A stretch of DNA of 64,000 nucleotides from Prochlorococcus sp. AG-459-N19. GTDB taxonomy: Bacteria; Cyanobacteriota; Cyanobacteriia; PCC-6307; Cyanobiaceae. A program made the position numbers and the translations under genes. Shown here piece by piece: positions 28,062 to 37,336 of this stretch; within the stretch, counting starts at the first letter, position 1; each line of letters begins with the position of its first letter. The stretch covers positions 1 through 64,000 of the forward strand of contig QCRF01000004.1 in the NCBI GenBank assembly GCA_003209375.1, read 5' to 3'. The notes under the pieces were generated by a model that worked only from the letters and a program-made list of their open reading frames with translations, made no database searches and was not told the origin of the DNA.

Positions 28062-29723
28062 ATGGGTTTTTTTGATTCTTTTAGAAAAACAAATTTAACC
28101 TACGATACCCAATCTAAAAGTATTCAAGTAAATATTGAGGAAATAAATGAAGGTATTACTCAAGATGAAAACTTTTTATTTTACAAAAATAATAAACTTA
28201 TAAAGATTTATGACAGGATTTGTAATCATAACTTTGGAAAGTTATTTATAAGGGGCAATAACGCTATATGCCCTCTCCATGGATGGGAATTTGATTTAGA
28301 AAATGAACAATACATAAATACATCTTGTTCCAAAAAACCCTTACTTACAGTTCATGAAAATGAACTTGATTCCCCTTTTTTAGAAATAAAAAATAAAACA
28401 AAAAAATTAAATACTTTAAACTTTAATTCAAAAAAAAATTTAACTATTAGATTCATTAATCATGCCTGTATTCACTTTCAAATAGATAATAAATTTTCTT
28501 TTGCAACTGATCCTTGGATAATTGGCAGTGCTTTTTGCAACGGGTGGTGGTTAGCAAAAGATTCTCCTTCTGACGCTTTTGAAGTTTTAAATAATTCTGA
28601 TTTTATTTATATATCACATAATCATCCAGACCATTTGCATGCAAAATCATTGGAGTATTTAAGAAAAGATATGCCAATCTTGACTGCAGGATTCACAAAT
28701 AAATCAACCTTAACTTTATTGAAAGAGTACGGATTTAAAGATATCACTGCAATGGATTTTTCATCTCGATACATACAAGAAAATAATGAATTATCAATAG
28801 CAGTTCTAAAAAGTGGCGATTTTAGAGAAGATTCAGGTTTGTTATTCGAAATCGGTGAATTCATTGGTCTTTTAACTGTTGATAGTAATCTTTTAAATTT
28901 TGGGGAACTTCCGAATGTAGATATTCTTGCTTCCTCCTTTGCAGGAGGAGCATCCGGTTTTCCGTTATGCTTTGAAAACTATTCTCAAATTGAAAGAGAG
29001 AAAATTATTGAAAGAAATAGAAAGTCAATTTTATCAACAAATTTAAAAACCATTAAGTTAACTAAACCAAAATATTTTATGCCTTATGCTGGTTTTTTTA
29101 GTGAGAAAGCAGAAAGAGATCAATACATAAAAAAATTCAATAAAAAGAATACTTCAAAAAACTTTAATGAGATTTGCTTAAACAATAAATGTGAATTATT
29201 AGACAATAATGAAAATCAAATTTTTAGATTTTATGGAAAAAAACTTACAAATAAAATTAAAGATAATTCTGAAAAATATATTGATAATTCTTATTCTCAA
29301 TTTTTAAATCGTAAATCAATCCAAATATCAGATAAGGAATTTGTAAAGTTAGTTTTTAACTATTTTTCCTATGCAGAATTTAATGAAAATCTTGTTTTAG
29401 ATTTAATTGCCACGAATGATAATTTTACTCAATACTTTGAAAGGTTTAAAATTGATTTTGAATCTAATAATATTGAGATTTTAGATTTTAATTCAGGTGT
29501 AAATGATTTGGAAAAAAATACTATTTTAGCGGATAAAAAATATCTTAAATTAAAAGTAAGAAGAGATGAATTAATAGATGTAATCTCTAATCGCAAACCT
29601 TGGGAAGACTTATCTATTGGATTCCAATGCAGAGTTTACCGAAATCCAAATATTTACAATTCGAGGTTCTGGTTTTATTTTACTAATGTTTATATATCAA
29701 CTAATGTTCCTGTATTAGATTAA
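28062..29723 (+). CDS. CMP-N-acetylneuraminate hydroxylase-like Rieske/metallo-beta-lactamase protein
   Basis: A 553-residue protein that follows vertebrate CMAH along its whole length. The N-terminal Rieske domain has Cys54-x-His56 and Cys70-x2-His73, all four 2Fe-2S ligands. The metallo-beta-lactamase-fold domain follows, with FATDPWIIGSAF and GWWLAKDSPSD, the metal motif His186-x-His188-x-Asp190-His191, and the CMAH block FAGGASGFP at 293-301. It then has a PYAGFF segment, and near the end LSIGFQCRVYRNPNIY. CMAH converts CMP-Neu5Ac to CMP-Neu5Gc using cytochrome b5-supplied electrons and O2. Here the substrate could be a related nine-carbon CMP-sugar. It is followed after 167 bases by a broken sialyltransferase-like gene. 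No neuA/neuB is in the window. The family call is strong; the exact reaction is inferred. Confidence 0.85.
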   Translation: MGFFDSFRKTNLTYDTQSKSIQVNIEEINEGITQDENFLFYKNNKLIKIYDRICNHNFGKLFIRGNNAICPLHGWEFDLENEQYINTSCSKKPLLTVHENELDSPFLEIKNKTKKLNTLNFNSKKNLTIRFINHACIHFQIDNKFSFATDPWIIGSAFCNGWWLAKDSPSDAFEVLNNSDFIYISHNHPDHLHAKSLEYLRKDMPILTAGFTNKSTLTLLKEYGFKDITAMDFSSRYIQENNELSIAVLKSGDFREDSGLLFEIGEFIGLLTVDSNLLNFGELPNVDILASSFAGGASGFPLCFENYSQIEREKIIERNRKSILSTNLKTIKLTKPKYFMPYAGFFSEKAERDQYIKKFNKKNTSKNFNEICLNNKCELLDNNENQIFRFYGKKLTNKIKDNSEKYIDNSYSQFLNRKSIQISDKEFVKLVFNYFSYAEFNENLVLDLIATNDNFTQYFERFKIDFESNNIEILDFNSGVNDLEKNTILADKKYLKLKVRRDELIDVISNRKPWEDLSIGFQCRVYRNPNIYNSRFWFYFTNVYISTNVPVLD

Positions 29724-29890
29724 AGAAACGAAAGTGGTTTATAAAAATTGAGTAAAAAGATTTTTAAATCTTATTAATACTAATAAATTAGAATTTAGTT
29801 TTAAAAAATTTTCTTATCTGTTTCTGGTGGTCTTTTTTGCTTCATTCTCAATAAAGATATAAAATATTAAATAATACTTTAGTTTCTAAA

Positions 29891-30914
29891 TTGAAGAATA
29901 TATTTTTGATTGCTTCCCCACTTCAAGTTATATGCGCTTATGAATTCTCTACAAACTATTTAGCTGATAAAAATATAATTTGTCCAATTTATATAGAAGG
30001 CGCAAATCTTAGAAATAAACAGATTAAAAATACGATTGAATTTTTTGAATTTGAGAATATTGAAAATATATATTTAGGGAAACCTTTTTTTTTATAAATT
30101 GAATCAAATTTATACAATTTGTCAATTTATTTTTTTAAGGATAAAGCTTGGTATGGGAAATTATCGTTTCATTTTTGGTGACTTTAGAGATAAGACAATG
30201 CATATTGCAAGAATATTTTTTAAACCTAGAGAGGCTTTTGTTGTTGATGATGGTTTTGCTTCTTATCTAGCGGGCAAGAAATATCTATCAAAATCTGTTT
30301 TCTTACCTAATTTAAATAAATTTGAAGAATTAATGCTAAGAATTTTAAATCAATACAAATATCTGAAGGAAAGTAAAGTTAGTCTTTTTTCTGTCTATTC
30401 TGATCTACTAATTGGAGATATATTTTTAAAAAATGACTTTAAATCAGTGGGAAAAAAAATTAATAATAAAAATAAAAAGTATGATAAGAATATGGCTTTT
30501 TATATAGGGACGAAATTATCAGAAAGGGGAGCTTTGACTCTTGAAGATGAAATTAATATACTTAAATCTTCTCTTATTTATATTCGATCAATAGGTAAAG
30601 AATGTACATACTTTGCAAAAAGATCAACATCAAAAAAAAAGCTAGATTTAATTGAAGCACTTGGATATAAAATATGTATCCCAGAATACCCACTTGAATT
30701 ATATTTGATTAATTCAGAATATATGCCATCTTTGATATGCGGTTTTGGTTCTTCAGTGTTTAGTAATTTACCTAAGTTATTTCCTAATATTAAATCTCTG
30801 ATTTTGCAGTATCCAATAAAAGTATTTAAAAAACAATATGGCAGATATGAGTACAATATGTTTCTTGAGTTATTAAAAAATCAGCCTATTAAAATCATTA
30901 AAATTGATATATAA
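29891..30914 (+). pseudogene. Sialyltransferase-like gene, frameshifted at a nine-T tract
   Basis: Two adjoining frames look like one glycosyltransferase. The first (29891-30097, TTG start, 68 codons) begins MKNIFLIASPLQVICAYEF, an N-terminus seen in GT52/polysialyltransferase-type enzymes. It stops right after a run of nine T (30085-30093). The next frame continues from 30096 to 30914 with RFIFGDFRDK, VVDDGFASYLAGKKY and a late CGFGSSVFSNLPKLFP motif as in that group. Removing one T would join them into a single product of about 340 residues (junction GKPFF-YKLNQIY). Causes: true inactivation, phase-variable slippage, transcriptional slippage, or a sequencing error. It lies just after the CMAH-like gene, which supports a nonulosonic-acid context. 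Confidence 0.72.
30085..30093 (+). repeat. Nine-T homopolymer at the frameshift point
   Basis: An uninterrupted run of nine T inside the coding part of the sialyltransferase-like gene. Eight T (or eleven) would restore the reading frame. Homopolymer tracts in surface-glycan genes are known phase-variation sites in other bacteria; that use here is inferred. Confidence 0.7.
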
Positions 30915-30920
30915 ATTTTT

Positions 30921-31898
30921 TTAATTTAAGGGTGATGATTTGCATATCTCAATCATCCGAATTATTTCAGAGGATTCATTTAATGTAATATTTGGCTTCA
31001 CATTATGTTCTATACACTTAAAAAAATGCTTCATTTGATTAATATACATTTCATTATAATTTGATTCAAATTTATATAATTTTACTTCTTTTTCTATATT
31101 CAATTTAGAGGTTATTTCGTTTTTGATAAGATCTAACTTAATAAACCCCTCACTGCCATTTAAAAAGCAATGTCTTTTAGGTACTTTAGAACAAAAATCT
31201 AAATGAATGTTAATTAAACATTTATCTTTATTTATTGCAATTATTTTTACTATATCTTCTACATCAATTTCAAGTTGATTAGTATTATTTCTAATAGACT
31301 TTAATTCAATAAATGGACCAAATAGCCAGTTTGCATAATCTAGTTCATGACTTAATTCACAAAGTACTCCACCACCAAGAGAATAATTACTAGAAACGCT
31401 ATTTTTATAATCTATATTTTTTCTCCAGTCTGGTAAAAAAGAACTACATTTTATATCGATGTATATATGTTTACCTATCAAGTTTTTTTTTATGAGTTTT
31501 TTGTATTCATTCAATATCTTTGAATATCTCAAAACATATCCTATCAATATCAAAGCATTCTTCTTTTCTGCCAATCTTTTAAGTTTTAAACAATCTTCTA
31601 AATTACTAGTAATTGGCTTTTCTATAAATATAGGAATATCTAAATCTAAAAAATTTATTGCTTGATTTGAATGCATTGAACTTGGACTAGATATAATAAC
31701 CGCATCTAAATTTTCTTTTAAAGCTTCTTCAGTATCATAAAAAATTTTATTAGCTAACTTTTCTAAATTATTTGCTTTTGACTCTTTTCTTCTTAGAAGA
31801 TTTATATTAATTTCAGGTCTTAATTCCTTTATTATTTTTAAATGTCTTGAGCCTATGCTACCTAAACCAATAATTAGAATATTTTTTATTTTTTTCAT
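30921..31898 (-). CDS. Gfo/Idh/MocA-family oxidoreductase
   Basis: A 325-residue protein. The NAD(P) Rossmann domain starts NILIIGLGSIGSRHLKII (GLGSIG motif), followed by the conserved IFIEKPIT block (Glu-Lys-Pro, residues about 93-95, with the catalytic lysine). The C-terminal domain has GGGVLCELSHELDYANWLFG, containing the family's His-x2-Asp region. Members oxidise or reduce sugar or sugar-nucleotide hydroxyls. Nearby genes suggest a sugar-nucleotide substrate, and similar proteins occur in nonulosonic-acid clusters. It is convergent with the frameshifted gene (6 bases between) and lies 8 bases downstream of the ABC exporter gene on the same strand. Confidence 0.85.
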   Translation of the reverse strand: MKKIKNILIIGLGSIGSRHLKIIKELRPEININLLRRKESKANNLEKLANKIFYDTEEALKENLDAVIISSPSSMHSNQAINFLDLDIPIFIEKPITSNLEDCLKLKRLAEKKNALILIGYVLRYSKILNEYKKLIKKNLIGKHIYIDIKCSSFLPDWRKNIDYKNSVSSNYSLGGGVLCELSHELDYANWLFGPFIELKSIRNNTNQLEIDVEDIVKIIAINKDKCLINIHLDFCSKVPKRHCFLNGSEGFIKLDLIKNEITSKLNIEKEVKLYKFESNYNEMYINQMKHFFKCIEHNVKPNITLNESSEIIRMIEICKSSPLN

Positions 31899-31906
31899 TA
31901 ATTTAC

Positions 31907-33700
31907 TTAAAGTTTTTGTGATGAAATCAGGTAGTTGAAAAATGAATCTTTTTTACTTATCAAGGTTGAAAAATTCCCTTTTTCTAGAATACCTCCTTGG
32001 TCAATTACATATATAAAGTCTGAATCTTTAATTGTTGATATTCTATGAGCGATTAATATAATTGTTATTTTACCCTTCAATAAATCAATGCTTTTTTTTA
32101 TGGCCTTTTCGGATAAGGTATCAAGTGAACTTGTAGCCTCATCGAGGATTAATAATTTAGGCTCTCTAAATAATTCTCTTGCTATAAAAAGTCTTTGTTT
32201 TTGTCCTCCAGAAAGCCTTAAGCCACTTTCTCCTACTCTTGTTTCATATCCGTCAGGAAGAGTCTCAATAAAATCATCAATGTTTGCCTTCTTTGCATTT
32301 TCTTTAATTTTTAAAATTAATTCTTTCTCATTTTTATAATTTTTATTAAGCGAAATATTATATGCAATAGTATTATCGAAAATCGCCATCTCTTGTGAAA
32401 CATATCCTATCTGGCTTCTCCATGAATTTTTATCAATCTTTTTAAGATTTACATTGTCAATATTTATATCCCCTTTTAAAGGCTTCAAAAGTAAGCAAAT
32501 AAGATTTGCAATTGTTGATTTACCTGCTCCAGAGGCGCCAACGAAAGCGATAGATTTTTTTGCAGGAATTCTTAAACTAAGATTTTTCAGAGCATATGAG
32601 TCTTTATTTGTATATTTGAAGAAAACATTGGAAAATTCAATAGACTTAAAATTATTTATAAGTTGGTTTCCATTACTTTCATAATTATTTGCTAAAGATT
32701 TGAGGTTACTTAAAACCATTTCAAAACTTCCAAGATATTCTTGTGTTTTTTGCCAACTACCTTGAACTCCTAAAGTAGAGATCAATCCTCTATAAAATAA
32801 TATCAAAGAAACAAGTAATGAATCTATGGGTTTATTTACAAAATATAATTGAACGAACAAAATAAACATTATTACGAAAACAGCTATTGGCTCTCTGCAT
32901 GCACTAGTAAAACCTTCTAGAATACTAGTCTTAGTTTGGTACTCTGATAATTCTTTTATAGATTTTTCTGCTTCATTTACCTTGATCCCAAATTGTTCTG
33001 TAGCTTTTAAATATTTGAATGCTTGTAAGGACTCTATAGTTAAATTAGCTAACTTACTATTTGCTTTTGATGTATTTATTGACATAATTTTCGTTGCAGT
33101 ATTTAGCCATCTAAATAAAAATAAAATAGTAAAAGAACCCAATATCGCTAGTATCCCTGTCTTTCCAGCTAATAAGCATGCAAAAAGCAGATAAATAAAA
33201 CAGTTTATTCCCCTAAGACCTACCGTATAAAGGCTATTGAAACCTCTAATTGATAAATTAACTTGCTCGTTAATAATGTTTGTTAAATCGCCGATATTAT
33301 TTTGTAAATAATATTGATACGAGATTTTAGAAAAGCTCAAGAAAATTTTTCTCTTTAGATCTTTTATTATTTTCCCTTTAAGATAAGAATTATAAGTGAA
33401 AGTTAAAAAAATTAAAAATCCTTTGATAATAAAGGCGAGTGTAACTAAAAAAAGAATTACTCCATAAGAGTTATTTATATTAAAGTTTTTAAGAAATAAA
33501 AAAATAAATTTTGATATTCCTGTTTCACTTTCTCCGACATTTCCACTTAATGATTGCACTATGGGCAATAGTAATATAATGCCAAATCCTTCAGTAAGGC
33601 CTGCAATTGTAGTAAGAATAAAAGATAAATAAATACCCTTATTTGTAAATTTTTGAAAGATTTTTAAGTATCTAAAAAAACTAACTATTATTTCTAACAC
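31907..33700 (-). CDS. ABC exporter (MsbA/PglK-type half transporter)
   Basis: A 597-residue fusion of a six-helix permease domain (residues 15-310) and an ATPase domain. The ATPase shows Walker A FVGASGAGKST, signature LRLSGGQKQRL, Walker B LLILDEATSSLD and the switch His (IAHRISTI). The start is GTG at 33700. As a homodimer it would move a lipid-linked glycan or lipid across the cytoplasmic membrane; PglK-type flippases do this for lipid-linked oligosaccharides. Its place in a surface-glycan block and the tight 8-base gap to the oxidoreductase gene support that. The substrate cannot be read from the sequence. Confidence 0.88.
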   Translation of the reverse strand: MLEIIVSFFRYLKIFQKFTNKGIYLSFILTTIAGLTEGFGIILLLPIVQSLSGNVGESETGISKFIFLFLKNFNINNSYGVILFLVTLAFIIKGFLIFLTFTYNSYLKGKIIKDLKRKIFLSFSKISYQYYLQNNIGDLTNIINEQVNLSIRGFNSLYTVGLRGINCFIYLLFACLLAGKTGILAILGSFTILFLFRWLNTATKIMSINTSKANSKLANLTIESLQAFKYLKATEQFGIKVNEAEKSIKELSEYQTKTSILEGFTSACREPIAVFVIMFILFVQLYFVNKPIDSLLVSLILFYRGLISTLGVQGSWQKTQEYLGSFEMVLSNLKSLANNYESNGNQLINNFKSIEFSNVFFKYTNKDSYALKNLSLRIPAKKSIAFVGASGAGKSTIANLICLLLKPLKGDINIDNVNLKKIDKNSWRSQIGYVSQEMAIFDNTIAYNISLNKNYKNEKELILKIKENAKKANIDDFIETLPDGYETRVGESGLRLSGGQKQRLFIARELFREPKLLILDEATSSLDTLSEKAIKKSIDLLKGKITIILIAHRISTIKDSDFIYVIDQGGILEKGNFSTLISKKDSFFNYLISSQKL

Positions 33701-34030
33701 GTTTATATTTATTTTTTATATTATATCAAGATTCAACATTGTATTAAATATTTTGTAAATGGTAAAAATATAAAAAAGATTTATAAAGAATTTACCTAAA
33801 TTATATTTTTAGGAAGTAAAGATTTCTTACTCTTTTCTATAATTTTAATAAAACCAAATAATGTTTGTTTTTCCAAGCTATTCTTTTTCAAGCTAATTTA
33901 TAAAAATTTTTTTAGAACTTAAGCTTTTAAATTTCTCGAGTAATATTCTTTACGATAAATAAACAAAAAATTTATATTTTGAACTTTTATTCTTAAGATT
34001 AATTTATTAATATTATCTTTGTAAGTTTGT
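33701..34030. other. AT-rich divergent intergenic region
   Basis: A 330-base gap between the leftward ABC exporter and the rightward glycosyltransferase-like gene. It contains no credible coding frame. It should contain promoters for both, none of which I can place with confidence. Confidence 0.5.
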
Positions 34031-35179
34031 ATGAGAAATTATCAAATATTAATTGCCCATAATCATAGTTCTATTGAAGTAATGCATAGTTTAGTCCCAT
34101 TCTATTTGTTATTAAATGAGAATTCAAAATTTAATCTAAAATTTATTGATTATAAATTTCTTGATATTAGAAGACATAAAGCCGATTTGTTAATTTTGAC
34201 TAGAAAGTATCATAAATACGATCATAATCAAACTAAAGATAAAAATTTTATAATAAGTGATATAAAAAAATATAGAAAAAGATATGATAAATTAATTTAT
34301 TTTGATGACTCAGCTGCAGTTTCACATATATTATATTTCATAATGCCATATGTAGATTATTATTGGGTTAGAGGATTATTAGTAGATAAAAATGAGTATG
34401 AAAAACCATTTTATGGAGGAAGAACTTATAGTGATTACTACTTTTTAAAATATGGAGTAAAAGATGAGAAAAAAAGTTTTAGTCCTGAATTTAAGTTTGA
34501 TCATAATAATAAAATAAGGATCGCATGGAATATAGGAATTGGGTGTTTCCCTATATTTAAAAATATATTTTTGAATAGATTTTACGTTTTTACTAGAAAA
34601 TGTTGCTGTATTTTATCTTTTTTTTCCTTAAATATTATTTTAAAAAAGATCATATCTCTTTATATAATTCAGATGAAAAATTATTTAAAAGAAGAAATAA
34701 ATTTAAAAAATAAGCTTAACCTAATTAATGCAAGATTTTCTTTTGAAGGTTATGCAAATTCAGTAGGATTCAATAGAAAATTAATTATTCGTAAAATTAT
34801 TAAGAACAAAAATTTTATAAAAGGAAGAATAAGTTCATGGAAATATACAAAAGAATTATCAAAAACAATAGCTATGTTATCCCCATTTGGATGGGGTGAA
34901 ATATGTTACAGAGATTTTGAGGCGATATTAAATAAAAATTTATTAATTAAGCCTGATATGGAACATATAGAAACATGGCCAAATATTTATAAAGATGAGC
35001 ATTACTTTAAAATAGATTGGGATTCTCAAAATTTGTTTGAAATTGAAAATTATATTATTAAAAATAAAATTGATATTTATGGAAAAATCCAGAAATCAAT
35101 TTCTGTTTATGTTAATGCCTTAGAAACTTGTTCAAAAAGAGCAGAATCCCTATTAGAAGAAGTCCTTCTTGAAAATTAA
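34031..35179 (+). CDS. Putative glycosyltransferase, GT-B-like
   Basis: A 382-residue protein. The N-terminal part shows YQILIAHNHSSIEVMHSLVP and DKLIYFDDSAAVS. The C-terminal part has MLSPFGWGEICYRDFEAILN followed by LLIKPDMEHIETWPN, which resembles the donor-binding end of Glyco_trans_1_2-like enzymes that handle surface glycans. The middle has a basic, hydrophobic stretch (residues about 180-225) that may contact the membrane. I do not recognise a characterised relative. It is a lone gene between two gaps, and a glycan-assembly role is inferred from the neighbourhood. Confidence 0.6.
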   Translation: MRNYQILIAHNHSSIEVMHSLVPFYLLLNENSKFNLKFIDYKFLDIRRHKADLLILTRKYHKYDHNQTKDKNFIISDIKKYRKRYDKLIYFDDSAAVSHILYFIMPYVDYYWVRGLLVDKNEYEKPFYGGRTYSDYYFLKYGVKDEKKSFSPEFKFDHNNKIRIAWNIGIGCFPIFKNIFLNRFYVFTRKCCCILSFFSLNIILKKIISLYIIQMKNYLKEEINLKNKLNLINARFSFEGYANSVGFNRKLIIRKIIKNKNFIKGRISSWKYTKELSKTIAMLSPFGWGEICYRDFEAILNKNLLIKPDMEHIETWPNIYKDEHYFKIDWDSQNLFEIENYIIKNKIDIYGKIQKSISVYVNALETCSKRAESLLEEVLLEN

Positions 35180-35820
35180 TATTTTTTTTATCTCTTTATT
35201 TTGAGATAAAATCTTAAATTATCAAATTAATTTTAAAACTATCAACGGAATATTAATATATTAAATTTTCTATTAAAGTCTAGAAACTTCTTCAAAAAGA
35301 TAATTTTAAATTGAAAAACAATTTCCAAGCAAATACTTCAAAGCTATCGCAAAACAGTTAGGTAATAACACTGAAAAACTTTAATATATTAATTATGCGT
35401 TTTAAATGTTGCTTTTAAGTTGGCTAATCTAATCTCATATCAAGAAATATTTGATTTATAGATTAATAAAAAGATATTAATAATTTTGTAGCTCTTTGAT
35501 AGTGATATTTACTCTTATGAATTTTTTGGAAATGGAAAATTTTAATTATAAAATTTTGGAAGCTTCATTCTTCTAAATTCTGCTTGATTTTATCTTGTTT
35601 AATATAGTGCTCTTAAATCAAGAAATAAATCATAATGGATAATTAAGAATCCATTTTAAGTTCTCGATAGTTGAGATAGGTTTAAATTTTCTTTTTTCGA
35701 TTATTTAAATTAAATTTTATTTGATTTTGATGAAAAAAATGTTTAAAGTAATTATAAAGTTTGATTATTTTTAAAATTTTAGTTAATCTGAACTAATGTA
35801 AAAACATTTGTTATTTATAA
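35180..35820. other. Long AT-rich gap with a possible gene remnant
   Basis: A 641-base gap. A 24-codon open stretch ending in TAA at 35382-35384 (from 35310) reads IEKQFPSKYFKAIAKQLGNN and is protein-like, but it is closed by a stop just upstream. It might be the 3' scar of a lost gene or chance. The rest shows nothing recognisable. The promoter of gmd must lie in the right part. Confidence 0.4.
35187..35210 (+). terminator. AT-rich hairpin after the glycosyltransferase gene
   Basis: Perfect 8-base arms TTTATCTC (35187-35194) and GAGATAAA (35203-35210) with an 8-base loop start 8 bases after the stop codon of the 34031-35179 gene. The stem is weak and lacks a following T-run, so it is only a candidate transcription end or 3' stabilising hairpin. 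Confidence 0.35.
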
Positions 35821-36921
35821 ATGTTTGACAGTTTTGCCATTGATAAAATCAATAAACAACCTGTTGCATTAATAACTGGCATCACAGGCCAAGATGGAAG
35901 TTATTTGGCTGAGTTTTTGTTAAATAAAGGATATATAGTACATGGAATAAAAAGGCGATCTAGTTCATTTAATACTGAAAGAATTGACCATTTATATCAA
36001 GATCCACATAAAGAAGGTACAACTTTTTTCTTACATTACGGCGACTTAACCGATAGTTCTAGTATTTATAGGATTTTAGAGATTGTACAACCTGATGAAA
36101 TTTATAATTTAGGTGCTCAAAGCCATGTAGCAGTAAGTTTCGAATCCCCGGAATACACTGCTAATAGTGATGCAATTGGGACTTTAAGAATTCTTGAGGC
36201 TGTAAGAATGCTTGGTCTGATTAATAAAACAAAAATTTATCAAGCAAGCACAAGTGAGCTATACGGCTTGGTCACAGAATCACCTCAAAATGAATTGACT
36301 CCTTTTCATCCAAGGAGTCCATATGCCGTTTCTAAATTGTATGGATATTGGATCGTTGTTAATTACAGAGAAGCTTATAACATGTTTGCCTGTAATGGAA
36401 TATTGTTTAATCATGAGTCTCCTAGAAGAGGGGAGACTTTTGTTACGAGAAAAATTACAAGAGGTTTCGCTAGAATCAATGAGGGACTTGAAAAATTTAT
36501 TTATCTTGGCAATATAAACGCCCTAAGAGATTGGGGGCACGCAAGAGATTATGTAGAAATGCAATGGCAAATGCTTCAACAAGAAAAACCTGAGGATTTT
36601 GTAATAGCTACAGGTAGACAAGAGAGTGTGAGAAGATTTCTTGAATTAGCTGCAATTGAAATTGGATGGGGTGGTTTGAAATGGCGAGGTAAAGGAGTTG
36701 ATGAGGTTGGGATTAGAATTGATAATGGTAAGGAAGTTGTTAAGATTGACCCTTCTTATTACAGACCTTCTGAGGTGCAAACACTCCTTGGCGATCCCTC
36801 CAAAGCAAAAATAAAATTAGGATGGGAGGCTAAATCCACTTTAGAAGAACTTGTTTCTGAGATGATAAGTTTTGATTTGAAAATTGCAAGAAGGGACTCA
36901 TATAATTCTAAAAATTTTTAA
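35821..36921 (+). CDS. gmd: GDP-mannose 4,6-dehydratase
   Basis: A 366-residue SDR with the Gmd pattern: [21 protein letters not shown] (NADP motif), [50 protein letters not shown] (catalytic Tyr-x-x-x-Lys) and [17 protein letters not shown]. It makes GDP-4-keto-6-deoxy-mannose, the branch point to GDP-fucose, GDP-colitose, GDP-rhamnose and GDP-perosamine. It stands upstream of fcl and a ColD-like gene on the same strand, separated from them by a reversed glycosyltransferase gene. The length is normal for the family. Confidence 0.95.
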   Translation: MFDSFAIDKINKQPVALITGITGQDGSYLAEFLLNKGYIVHGIKRRSSSFNTERIDHLYQDPHKEGTTFFLHYGDLTDSSSIYRILEIVQPDEIYNLGAQSHVAVSFESPEYTANSDAIGTLRILEAVRMLGLINKTKIYQASTSELYGLVTESPQNELTPFHPRSPYAVSKLYGYWIVVNYREAYNMFACNGILFNHESPRRGETFVTRKITRGFARINEGLEKFIYLGNINALRDWGHARDYVEMQWQMLQQEKPEDFVIATGRQESVRRFLELAAIEIGWGGLKWRGKGVDEVGIRIDNGKEVVKIDPSYYRPSEVQTLLGDPSKAKIKLGWEAKSTLEELVSEMISFDLKIARRDSYNSKNF

Positions 36922-37336
36922 TTTAAAATACCTTATGAACTAGAGTTGATTTCAAAAATTTTGGGACTCTAATTTAATTCTGAATCTTTTATTAAATACA
37001 GATATTGAGTTAGTAATATATATCCAATCTATTATGGAACTCAATATGGAGTATTGAAAATCTATTAATAAGGTACTTTCGGTGATAAATAAAAATTATT
37101 GCTTGTCAAATGTTTTGAAAGCCTTTTAGCTAAAACCATTAAGTTTCAAGTTGGATTAGTAAATTCTATTACAAGTTAAATATTTTATCCAAGAATATAA
37201 AGGTTATTAATGCCGATGATGTGCAAATGTATATCTCAAAAAGTATTTATTAGAGATTATTTAATATTAAAAATCAAAAAAATGATTTTTATTATTCCAA
37301 ATAATTAGATATTTGAATTTCAATAACAGCTGTTTA
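36922..37336. other. AT-rich gap between convergent genes
   Basis: A 415-base gap between gmd and the leftward glycosyltransferase. Being between convergent genes it needs no promoter, so its length is odd for this genome. I find no credible reading frame. It may hold decayed gene remains, but I cannot identify any. Confidence 0.45.

Noticed and set aside
35122..35300. Similar 20-base stretch AGAAACTTGTTCAAAAAGA-like at 35122 and 35281
   Set aside because: One short imperfect copy in AT-rich DNA; not enough to call a duplication or attachment site.
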